Source: Streptomyces smyrnaeus
GTDB taxonomy: Bacteria > Actinomycetota > Actinomycetes > Streptomycetales > Streptomycetaceae
Assembly: GCF_017676345.1 (NCBI RefSeq)
Contig: NZ_JAFFZM010000002.1
Location: 496,001 to 560,000 of the forward strand
Reading direction: 5' to 3'
DNA length: 64,000 bases
The notes under the pieces are model-generated. The model was not told where the DNA came from and made no database searches. It was given only the letters and a program-made list of their open reading frames with translations. A program made the translations under genes and the position numbers. Below are positions 36,960-44,367 of the stretch, in pieces (within the stretch, counting starts at the first letter, position 1; every line of letters starts with the position of its first letter).

Positions 36960-38159
36960 GTGAACGTGCTGGACGTACTGCTGATGGTGGCTGCCGTATG
37001 GTTCGCGATCGTCGGCTACCGCCAGGGCTTCGTCGTCGGCATCCTGTCGGTTCTCGGATTCCTCGGGGGCGGCCTGGTCGCACTGCTGGTGCTGCCGCTG
37101 CTCTGGGACGAGTTCACAGGGGGCGACCGGCCGGGAACGGGGTTGGCGATCGGCGCCGTGATCATTGTGATCATCTGCGCCTCCGTCGGCCAGGCCCTCA
37201 CCACGCATCTGGGCAACAAGCTGCGGCAATACATCACCTGGACGCCGGCGCGGGCTCTGGACGCGACGGGGGGCGCGCTCGTCAACGTCCTCGCGATGCT
37301 GGTCGTGGCCTGGCTGATCGGCTCCGCACTGGCCGGTACGTCGCTGCCGACACTGGGCCGGGAGGTACGCGGCTCCAATGTCCTGCTCGGCGTCTCGCGC
37401 GTGATGCCGCAGCAGGTCAACACGTGGTTCGCCGACTTTTCCTCCGTTCTGGCCAAGAACGGCTACCCGCAGGTCTTCTCACCCTTCTCCGACGAGCCGA
37501 TCCGCGACGTCCGGCCGCCCGACCCCGAGCTGGCGGGCAGCCCGGTCGCACAGCGGGCCAAGCGCAGCATCGTCAAGGTCGTCGGTACGGCACCGAGCTG
37601 CGGTAAGGAGCTGGAAGGCACCGGGTTCGTCTTCTCGCGCGGCAAGGTGATGACGAACGCGCATGTCGTCGGGGGTGTCAGCCACCCGACCGTGCAGGTC
37701 GGCGGCGAAGGGCAGCGCTACCGCGCCCGGGTGGTGCTCTACGACTGGAAGCGCGACATCGCCGTTCTCGACGTCCCCGAGCTGCAGGCTCCCGCGCTGC
37801 GCTTCGCCCAGCAGGACGCGGCCGGTGGCGACGGCGCGATCGTGGCCGGATTCCCGGAGAACGGCGGCTACGACGTGCGTTCGGCCCGGGTGCGGGGCCG
37901 CATCCAGGCCAGCGGCCCCGACATCTATCACCGGGGCACCGTCGACCGGGACGTCTACTCGCTCTACACCATGATCCGGCAGGGCAACTCCGGTGGCCCG
38001 CTGCTCACCCCGGACGGCCGCGTCTACGGCGTGATCTTCGCCAAGTCCCTGGACAACGACCGCACCGGCTACGCCCTCAGCGTGGATGAGATCCGCCAGG
38101 ACATCACTCGTGGGCGCACCGCCCAGCGCACGGTCAACAGCCAGGGCTGTGCGATCTGA
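36960..38159 (+). CDS. marP: MarP-like membrane serine protease (CvpA + trypsin domains)
   Basis: 399 residues. Four transmembrane helices at about 5-125 form a CvpA (colicin V production)-like domain (LDVLLMVAAVWFAIVGYRQG start). The periplasm-side domain is a chymotrypsin-like protease with His in NAHVVGG, Asp in KRDIAVLD and Ser in RQGNSGGPLLTP. Two cysteines (APSCGKE and SQGCAI) can form the redox-sensing disulfide known in mycobacterial MarP. MarP keeps acid resistance by cleaving a peptidoglycan hydrolase in mycobacteria; the target here is unknown. GTG 36960. Confidence 0.9.
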   Translation: MNVLDVLLMVAAVWFAIVGYRQGFVVGILSVLGFLGGGLVALLVLPLLWDEFTGGDRPGTGLAIGAVIIVIICASVGQALTTHLGNKLRQYITWTPARALDATGGALVNVLAMLVVAWLIGSALAGTSLPTLGREVRGSNVLLGVSRVMPQQVNTWFADFSSVLAKNGYPQVFSPFSDEPIRDVRPPDPELAGSPVAQRAKRSIVKVVGTAPSCGKELEGTGFVFSRGKVMTNAHVVGGVSHPTVQVGGEGQRYRARVVLYDWKRDIAVLDVPELQAPALRFAQQDAAGGDGAIVAGFPENGGYDVRSARVRGRIQASGPDIYHRGTVDRDVYSLYTMIRQGNSGGPLLTPDGRVYGVIFAKSLDNDRTGYALSVDEIRQDITRGRTAQRTVNSQGCAI

Positions 38160-38277
38160 CCGGACCGGCGAGCGCTGCTGGGTGAGCCCCGCACCGCGCG
38201 GGACGCGGGTACGCGGGTCTGCAGGTACGCGGGCGCCGCGGCTACGTGCCCAGGTGACCGAGCGGGCTCGGGCGGGA

Positions 38278-38463
38278 TCAGGAGCGGTTGTGCCGCAGTC
38301 TCGCGCCGACCCAGCGTGCGCGGCGACGCAGAATGCGGGGGATCCCCAGCTCGGCGTCGGCGGGATGCAGCCGGGCCATGGCGCGCGGGGAAGCCTGGCC
38401 GCGCGGGTCCCTCGAATGGCTGCGGTTACGTGCCACGTCACGGAAGTCGTGCGTCAACCCCAT
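38278..38463 (-). CDS. Small basic protein of unknown function
   Basis: 61 residues, strongly basic: MGLTHDFRDVARNRSHSRDP, then RRRARWVGARLRHNRS at the end. It resembles, from memory, a conserved small streptomycete protein in this position. No clear ribosome-binding site. It is convergent with marP (118-bp gap). The flanking 38464-38630 holds nothing I can support. Confidence 0.5.
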   Translation of the reverse strand: MGLTHDFRDVARNRSHSRDPRGQASPRAMARLHPADAELGIPRILRRRARWVGARLRHNRS

Positions 38464-38630
38464 ACCCGGGTCCCTGCCCCCACCTCATGGTCAGTAATCG
38501 CCCGCCACCGCCTCGATCGGCCTATGCGGCGGGCACATGTACGGACCGGCCGGGCGCCCGCGACGGCCCGCAGCCCGCAGTCCGTGTCGGCCGGTGTCGG
38601 ACGGTCGGCCGGGGAGACCGACCCGATAGG

Positions 38631-39575
38631 TCAGCGGTCCGGTTCCGGGTCGCTGAGCCAGTGCACCAGTTCGGAGGTGAAGGTCTCCGGGTCCTCCTCG
38701 TGCGGCCAGTGCCCCAGCCCGTCGAAGAGCCGCCAGCGGTACGGCGCCTCGACGTACTCACCCGAACCCGCCGCGCTCCGCGTCCGCATCACCGGATCGA
38801 GCGAACCGTGCAAGTGCAACGTCGGCACCCGCACCGGCCGCTTCATCCGGCGGTAGAACTGCATCCCGTCCGGCCGCGCCAGCGACCGCACCAGCCACCG
38901 GTACGGCTCCACCGAGCAGTGGGCGGTGGAGGGTACGCACATCGCGCGCCGGTAGTTCTCCACCGCGAGGGCGCCCGCGTCCCCCGCGGGTCCCGGCGGC
39001 TTGGGGCCGGCCCAGTCCCGGACCAGCCGCTCCACCAGCGCGCCCCCGTCCGCCACGAGCTGACGCTCCGGCAGCCACGGCCGCTGGAAGCCCCAGATGT
39101 AGGAGCTGGCCGCCGTCTGCCGTACGTCGCCCAGCATGGCGGCCCGCCAGCGGCGGGGGTGCGGCATCGAGGCGACTACCAGGCGGCGGATCAGCTTGGG
39201 CCGCATGACCGCCGCCGTCCACGCCAGATAGCCGCCCAGGTCGTGTCCGACCAGTGCGGCGTCGGGCTCGCCCAGTGAGCGGATGACACCGGTCACATCG
39301 AGCGCGAGGTTGGCCGGGTCGTAGCCGCGCGGCGTACGGTCGCTGCCGCCCACCCCGCGCAGGTCCATCGCCACGGCCCGGTAGCCGGCGTCGGCCAGCG
39401 CGGGCAGCTGGTGCCGCCAGGCCCACCAGTACTGCGGAAAACCGTGCAGCAGCAGCACCAACGGGCCCTCGCCCATCTCGGCGATGTGGAATCGTGCTCC
39501 GTTGGCGGCCACATCCCGGTGCGTCCAGGGGCCCTCAGGACGGATCACGGCCGCGGGACTGTCTGCGAGCGTCAT
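38631..39575 (-). CDS. Alpha/beta hydrolase, epoxide-hydrolase-like
   Basis: 314 residues. LVLLLHGFPQYWWAWRHQLP holds the oxyanion motif HGFPQ and WAWR. The nucleophile elbow is VGHDLGGYLAW with Asp in place of Ser, typical of epoxide hydrolases and haloalkane dehalogenases. The acid/base pair are in LHGSLDPV (Asp) and GLGHWPHEEDPE (His). The substrate is unknown. The start overlaps the stop of the holin-like gene (ATGA). Confidence 0.88.
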   Translation of the reverse strand: MTLADSPAAVIRPEGPWTHRDVAANGARFHIAEMGEGPLVLLLHGFPQYWWAWRHQLPALADAGYRAVAMDLRGVGGSDRTPRGYDPANLALDVTGVIRSLGEPDAALVGHDLGGYLAWTAAVMRPKLIRRLVVASMPHPRRWRAAMLGDVRQTAASSYIWGFQRPWLPERQLVADGGALVERLVRDWAGPKPPGPAGDAGALAVENYRRAMCVPSTAHCSVEPYRWLVRSLARPDGMQFYRRMKRPVRVPTLHLHGSLDPVMRTRSAAGSGEYVEAPYRWRLFDGLGHWPHEEDPETFTSELVHWLSDPEPDR

Positions 39576-40042
39576 ACGGACGAGCGTGTCACACCCTGCA
39601 GCTGCGGTCGCTCCTTCGCACCGTTCTCCCCCGCGCGGGGGTGCGGCTTGGCGTGCGAGAGGACAGCCGCGCTCTGCTTGGCGGAGGCCACCGACTTCTG
39701 CGGGCTCTTGCTCTTGGAGACCTTCTTGAACTTCGCCAGCGCCAGCAGCAGCAGAAGCAGCGCGAGCGCGATGAAGGCACCACCGACGATCAGGAACGAC
39801 CAGGCCAGGCCCAGCCCGAGGTTGTGGATACCGAAGGCGGCGGCGAAGCTCAGCACGGGCAGCGCGAAGAGCAGCAGGACCCCCGCGACCAGGGCCGCGC
39901 CGCTGCCCAGTACGCCGCGCTTGACGTCCTGTCGCAGTTCGGCCTTGGCCAGTGCGATCTCGTCGTGCACCAGCGCGGACATCTCCGCAGTGGCCGCTGC
40001 GACCAACTGGCCCAGGCTGCGGCCGTCGTCGGCTGCGCTCAT
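39572..40042 (-). CDS. Phage-holin-family (DUF1469-like) membrane protein
   Basis: 156 residues. SLGQLVAAATAEMSALVHDE is the conserved N-terminal part, followed by two transmembrane helices (SGAALVAGVLLLFALPVL and AWSFLIVGGAFIALALLL) and a basic tail (KFKKVSKSKSPQKS). The name comes from a Pfam family; there are no other phage genes here, so it is a housekeeping inner-membrane protein of unknown role. Coupled to the hydrolase gene. Confidence 0.85.
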   Translation of the reverse strand: MSAADDGRSLGQLVAAATAEMSALVHDEIALAKAELRQDVKRGVLGSGAALVAGVLLLFALPVLSFAAAFGIHNLGLGLAWSFLIVGGAFIALALLLLLLALAKFKKVSKSKSPQKSVASAKQSAAVLSHAKPHPRAGENGAKERPQLQGVTRSSV

Positions 40043-40068
40043 CGCTGTCTCTCCCTTGCGGTAGTGAG

Positions 40069-40090
40069 GGGCCCGCCGAGGAGCGGGCCC
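40069..40090 (-). terminator. GC hairpin before the holin-like gene
   Basis: GGGCCCGC (40069-40076) pairs with GCGGGCCC (40083-40090) around a 6-nt loop. It lies between the nhaA stop and the holin-gene start on the same strand, so it may end nhaA transcription. Confidence 0.5.
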
Positions 40091-40279
40091 TGGACTTCCC
40101 GGGTTTCGGGAACTTCCTGACTCCGGAGCTTCGATTCCGGACCCTTCCGGCTCCGGAACTGCTCGGCTCCGAAGCCTTCCGGTTCCGGAGCTTCATCACT
40201 CCGGTCCCTCCTGGTTCCAGGAACTTCCCCGGTTTCGGGACTTCCCAGCTTCCCCTGGCGGTAGCCGGTCAACCTCAGA
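40091..40279. repeat. Degenerate TTCCGG/CCGGA repeat region
   Basis: About 190 bp are made of imperfect copies of TTCCGG, CTCCGGAGCTTC and CCGGAACT, with repeated ACTTCC. No ORF with a believable protein is present; an 84-residue reading frame across it is pure low complexity. Between the nhaA stop and the terminator hairpin. Confidence 0.6.
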
Positions 40280-41713
40280 TCATGCCGGACCATCGTCCGC
40301 CACGTCGTGGCGAGTGGTCACCTCGGCGAGCCTGCGGTGCTCGGCCGCCTTCGCCTCGTACAGCGCCGCCATGCGCAGATGGAACTCCGGGTTGCCCTCC
40401 TCGTACACATCGGGGACGCCGTCGCCGTCCTCGTCCCGGTTCTCGGCCTCCACCAGCGAACGGTACTTACGGGCCCGCACCTTGAGCACGATTCCCGCGA
40501 AAACGGCTGCCAGCAGGGAGCCGACCAGTACGGCTGCCTTGGCCTCGTCGGCGAGCACGGCGTCGTCGGTGAAGGCCAGCTCGCTGATGAGCAGGGAGAC
40601 GGTGAAGCCGATGCCGGACAGCGCCGCGATGGCCAGTACGTCGGCCCAGCCCAGCTCCCGGTTCAGCTCCGCCTTGGTGAAGCGCACCGCCGCCCACGCG
40701 CCGCCGAAGACACCGAGCGTCTTGCCCGCCAGCAGACCGAACACCACGCCCAGCGTCTCCGGCTGGGTGAACACGTCGGTCAGCGCCCCGCCCGACACCG
40801 TCACGCCCGCCGCGAAGAGCGCGAAGAGGGGCACGGCGAGTCCCGCCGAGAGCGGCCTGACCAGGTGCTCGATATGCGCGGCCGGTGACGTCTGCTCGTC
40901 CGGCCGCAGACTGCAGCGCAGCATCAGCCCCATCGCGACCCCGGCGACCGTGGCGTGCACTCCGCTGGCGTGCATCAGCCCCCAGATGACGAGGGCGAGC
41001 GGCACGTACACGTACCAGCCGCGTACCCCCCGGTGGTGCAGAAACCAGAAGACGGCCAGCCCGGCGACGGCACCCGCCAGCGCGCCCAAGCTGATGCCCG
41101 CCGAGTAGAAGACGGCGATGATGACGATGGCGCCCAGGTCGTCGACGACCGCCAGGGTCAGCAGAAAGGCACGCAGCGCGGAGGGCAGCCCGGTGCCGAG
41201 CACGGCCAGCACACCCAGCGCGAAGGCGATGTCGGTCGCCATCGGGATCGCCCAGCCGCCCACGTCACCGCCGCCACCTGCCGCGAAGGCCACATAGACC
41301 AGCGCGGGGACGACCATCCCGCACACCGCCGAGACGATCGGCAGCGCGGCGGCCCGCGGGTCGCGGAGCTCGCCCGCGACCAGCTCCCGCTTGAGCTCTG
41401 TCCCCGCGACGAAGAAGAAGAGGGTGAGCAGGCCGTCCTTGGCCCAGTCGGCGACCGAGAGATGCAGGTGGAGCGCTTCGGGGCCGAAGTGGAAGCCCTT
41501 GATGTCGTCGTAGAAGCCGCTCGCGCCGGTGTTGGCGAGCAGCAGGGCGACGATCGCGGCGGCCAGCAGCAGGGTGCCGCCGACGGTCTCGGTGCGCAGC
41601 GCGTCCGCGAGGAACTTGCGTTCGCCCAGCGGAAGCCGGCCGAGAAAGACGGAGCGGCGGCTCTGGCCGCTGTCGCGGTCGTGCTGCGGGGGCAGGGAGT
41701 GCGGCGGAGTGAT
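40280..41713 (-). CDS. nhaA: Na+/H+ antiporter NhaA
   Basis: About 477 residues. Eleven to twelve hydrophobic segments. LLTLFFFVAGTELKRELVAG, WAIPMATDIAFALGVLAVL and AVVDDLGAIVIIAVFY carry the ion-binding Asp pair (TD and DD), and GFTVSLLISELAF the C-terminal part. It exports Na+ for H+. The start is problematic: GGAGG (41720-41724 on this strand) is 6 nt before an ATC codon at 41713, and that position gives the family length; the frame also offers GTG 41794 and TTG 41815. The tail has RDEDGDGVPDVYEEG, like a calcium-binding loop. Confidence 0.92.
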   Translation of the reverse strand: MTPPHSLPPQHDRDSGQSRRSVFLGRLPLGERKFLADALRTETVGGTLLLAAAIVALLLANTGASGFYDDIKGFHFGPEALHLHLSVADWAKDGLLTLFFFVAGTELKRELVAGELRDPRAAALPIVSAVCGMVVPALVYVAFAAGGGGDVGGWAIPMATDIAFALGVLAVLGTGLPSALRAFLLTLAVVDDLGAIVIIAVFYSAGISLGALAGAVAGLAVFWFLHHRGVRGWYVYVPLALVIWGLMHASGVHATVAGVAMGLMLRCSLRPDEQTSPAAHIEHLVRPLSAGLAVPLFALFAAGVTVSGGALTDVFTQPETLGVVFGLLAGKTLGVFGGAWAAVRFTKAELNRELGWADVLAIAALSGIGFTVSLLISELAFTDDAVLADEAKAAVLVGSLLAAVFAGIVLKVRARKYRSLVEAENRDEDGDGVPDVYEEGNPEFHLRMAALYEAKAAEHRRLAEVTTRHDVADDGPA

Positions 41714-41942
41714 GGCGGGCCTCCAGAAGGTGGCATGGACACACCTGTGGTGTGTGCCGACCAGACTTCCCGGCTCGCCCCAACGTCTTGGCACGTTCTT
41801 TACGTGCCCCTGCAAGCCTAACCAAACGAGTGAGGGGCAACCGTGCCGGTGGCCGGTGCCCCTCCGTGAGCGGGCATCCGGCCATCGGACCGGATGCCCT
41901 CGGCGAGCGCCCAGCCGGCGCCGCTCGCCCCGCGCCGGAGCG

Positions 41943-43910
41943 TCAGTCCTCGCTGGGCGCGCTCGGCAGCTTGGACTGGATGAGATCCATCACCGAGGAG
42001 TCGGTGAGCGTCTGGGTGTCACCCAGCGTCCGGTTCTCCGCCACGTCCCGCAGCAGCCTCCGCATGATCTTGCCGGAGCGGGTCTTGGGCAGCTCCGCGA
42101 CCGGCAGGATGCGCTTCGGCTTGGCGATCGGGCCGAGCTGCTTGGCGACGTGCGCCCGCAGCTCCTCGACCAGCTCGTCGCCCTCCGCCGCGCCGCCGCG
42201 CAGGATGACGAACGCGCAGATCGCCTGGGTCGTCTGCGGGTCGGTCGCCCCCACGACGGCCGCCTCGGCCACCTTCGGGTGGGACACCAGCGCAGACTCG
42301 ACCTCGGTGGTGGAGATGTTGTGCCCGGAGACGAGCATCACGTCGTCCACCCGGCCGAGCAGCCACACATCGCCGTCGTCGTCCTTCTTGGCGCCGTCGC
42401 CCGCGAAGTACTTGCCCTCGAACCGCGACCAGTAGGTGTCCAGGAAGCGCTTGTCGTCGCCCCAGATCGTGCGCAGCATCGACGGCCACGGCTCGGTCAG
42501 CACCAGGTAGCCGCCGGCGCCGTTGGGCACCTCGTTCGCCTCGTCGTCCACGACCGTCGCGGCGATCCCCGGCAGCGGCACCTGCGCCGAGCCCGGCTTG
42601 GCCTCGGTGACGCCCGGCAGCGGGCTGATCATGATGCCGCCGGTCTCCGTCTGCCACCAGGTGTCGACCACGGGGGTGCGGTCGCCACCGATGTGGTGCC
42701 GATACCACACCCATGCCTCAGGGTTGATGGGCTCGCCCACCGAACCGAGGATCCGCAGCGACGACAGATCGAACTTCGCGGGGATGTCGTCGCCCCACTT
42801 CATGCTCGCGCGGATCGCGGTCGGCGCGGTGTAGAGGATGGTGACGCCGTACTTCTGCACGATCTCCCACCAGCGGCCCTTGTGCGGCGAGTCCGGCGTG
42901 CCCTCGTAGAGCACCTCCGTGGCGCCGTTGGCGAGCGGTCCGTAGACGATGTACGAGTGTCCGGTCACCCAGCCGACGTCGGCGGTGCACCAGAACACGT
43001 CGCTCTCCGGCTTGAGGTCGAAGACCGCGTGATGGGTGTAGGCGACCTGCGTGAGGTAGCCGCCGGTGGTGTGCAGGATGCCCTTCGGCTTACCGGTGGT
43101 GCCGGAGGTGTACAGGATGAACAGCGGGTGCTCGGCGTCGAAGTCCTGCGGTGTGTGCTGCTCGGACTGCCGGCCGACCACCTCGTGCCACCACAGGTCG
43201 CGCTCCTCGTTCCAGGAGATGTCCTCCTGCCCGGTCCGCTTCACCACCAGCACGTTGCGTACCTTCTCGGTGCCCGGACGGGTCAGCGCCTCGTCGACGG
43301 CCGGCTTGAGCGCGGACGGCGCGCCCTTGCGGTAGCCGCCGTCGGAGGTGATGACCACCCGCGCGTCGGCGTCCTCGATCCGGGTCGCCAGCGCGTCCGC
43401 CGAGAAGCCGCCGAAGACGACCGAGTGCGGGGCGCCGATACGGGCGCACGCCAGCATCGCGACGACCGTCTCGGGAATCATCGGCATGTAGATGGCGACC
43501 CGGTCGCCGGCCTGCACGCCCAGCTCCGTCAGCGCGTTGGCCGCCTGTGAGACCTCGCGCTGCAGGTCCGCGTAGGTGAGCGTACGGGTGTCACCCGGCT
43601 CACCCTCGAAGTTGATGGCGACGCGGTCGCCGTTGCCGGCCTCCACATGGCGGTCCACGCAGTTGTAGGCGACGTTGAGCTTGCCGTCCTTGAACCACTT
43701 GGCGAACGGCGGGTTCGACCAGTCCAGCGTCTCGGTGGGCTCGGTCCCCCAGCTCAGCCGCCGTGCCTGCTCGGCCCAGAACCCCAACCGGTCGGCTTTC
43801 GCCTGCTCGTACGCCGCAGCGGTGACATTGGCGTTCGCGGCCAGCTCGGCGGGCGGAGCGAACCTCCGCTCCTCCTTGAGCAGGTTGGAGAGGGAAGGAC
43901 TCTCGTTCAT
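41943..43910 (-). CDS. acs: Acetyl-CoA synthetase
   Basis: 655 residues, normal for AMP-forming Acs. The adenylation P-loop ILYTSGTTGKPKGILHTTGG, WWQTETGGIMISPLPG, the hinge WLLGRVDDVMLVSGHNISTT and the A10 motif LPKTRSGKIMRRLLRD (acetylatable Lys) are all present. It makes acetyl-CoA from acetate, ATP and CoA. ATG 43910 (MNESPSLSNLL). Activity is probably controlled by acetylation of that Lys. A candidate promoter lies ~50-75 bp upstream. Confidence 0.97.
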   Translation of the reverse strand: MNESPSLSNLLKEERRFAPPAELAANANVTAAAYEQAKADRLGFWAEQARRLSWGTEPTETLDWSNPPFAKWFKDGKLNVAYNCVDRHVEAGNGDRVAINFEGEPGDTRTLTYADLQREVSQAANALTELGVQAGDRVAIYMPMIPETVVAMLACARIGAPHSVVFGGFSADALATRIEDADARVVITSDGGYRKGAPSALKPAVDEALTRPGTEKVRNVLVVKRTGQEDISWNEERDLWWHEVVGRQSEQHTPQDFDAEHPLFILYTSGTTGKPKGILHTTGGYLTQVAYTHHAVFDLKPESDVFWCTADVGWVTGHSYIVYGPLANGATEVLYEGTPDSPHKGRWWEIVQKYGVTILYTAPTAIRASMKWGDDIPAKFDLSSLRILGSVGEPINPEAWVWYRHHIGGDRTPVVDTWWQTETGGIMISPLPGVTEAKPGSAQVPLPGIAATVVDDEANEVPNGAGGYLVLTEPWPSMLRTIWGDDKRFLDTYWSRFEGKYFAGDGAKKDDDGDVWLLGRVDDVMLVSGHNISTTEVESALVSHPKVAEAAVVGATDPQTTQAICAFVILRGGAAEGDELVEELRAHVAKQLGPIAKPKRILPVAELPKTRSGKIMRRLLRDVAENRTLGDTQTLTDSSVMDLIQSKLPSAPSED

Positions 43911-43956
43911 GTCGGCTCCCGTCGGCAAGTGGTGTAGACCAATACCTGTAACTGCA

Positions 43957-43984
43957 TGCTTAGTGATCGCGGGAGCCCGGTCAA
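43957..43984 (-). promoter_or_regulatory. Candidate acs promoter
   Basis: On the minus strand TTGACC (43984-43979) is followed after 16 bp by TAAGCA (43962-43957), close to the vegetative HrdB-type consensus. It lies 47-74 bp before the acs ATG. Confidence 0.4.
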
Positions 43985-44149
43985 CCCCCAAGCGATCCTG
44001 GCACCTTTGACCCTGCTGGGTACAGCCGCCTTCAGGGAGTCGTTGCGTGTCGCCTCCCGCAATTCTCAACTGGGGCGCACAGCGGGGCGCGCGACGGTGT
44101 TCATGGGAGCGACCGCAGTGGTACGCGCAGCAGGGAGCATGGGAGGGAC

Positions 44150-44318
44150 AGCATGCCCGGAGCGCCGCGCCGGGAGCGCGCCGGGAGCGTGCCGGGCGCC
44201 TGCTGAGGGGAACGAAGGTAGCGCGCCGGGAGCAAGCCGGGAGCAGGGCGGCAGCAGGGGACGGAGCAGGCCGGGGGCGCGCCGACTGTGCGCCGACAGC
44301 AGGGCGGGAGCGGCCCGG
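44150..44318. repeat. Degenerate GCCGGGAGC repeat between acs and the SulP-CA gene
   Basis: Units such as GCGCCGGGAGC, GTGCCGGGCGC, AAGCCGGGAGC and GGGCGGGAGC recur with spacers of a few bases. No ORF or known element. Position 43985-44149 shows nothing I can assign. Confidence 0.55.
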
Positions 44319-44367
44319 TGAGGGCGGCGGGAGCGGGCCCGTCACCGGGCCGCTCCCGCCGCCCTCA
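44319..44367 (-). terminator. Terminator overlapping the SulP-CA stop codon
   Basis: An 18-bp perfect stem (44319-44336 with 44350-44367, GAGGGCGGCGGGAGCGG and its complement) plus a further CCCG/CGGG pair. The stop codon of the SulP-CA gene (44365-44367) is inside the 5' arm on that strand. Confidence 0.8.

Noticed and set aside
39572..40042. Prophage remnant, from the phage-holin family name
   Set aside because: No other phage gene is present; the family is a common chromosomal membrane protein in actinomycetes.
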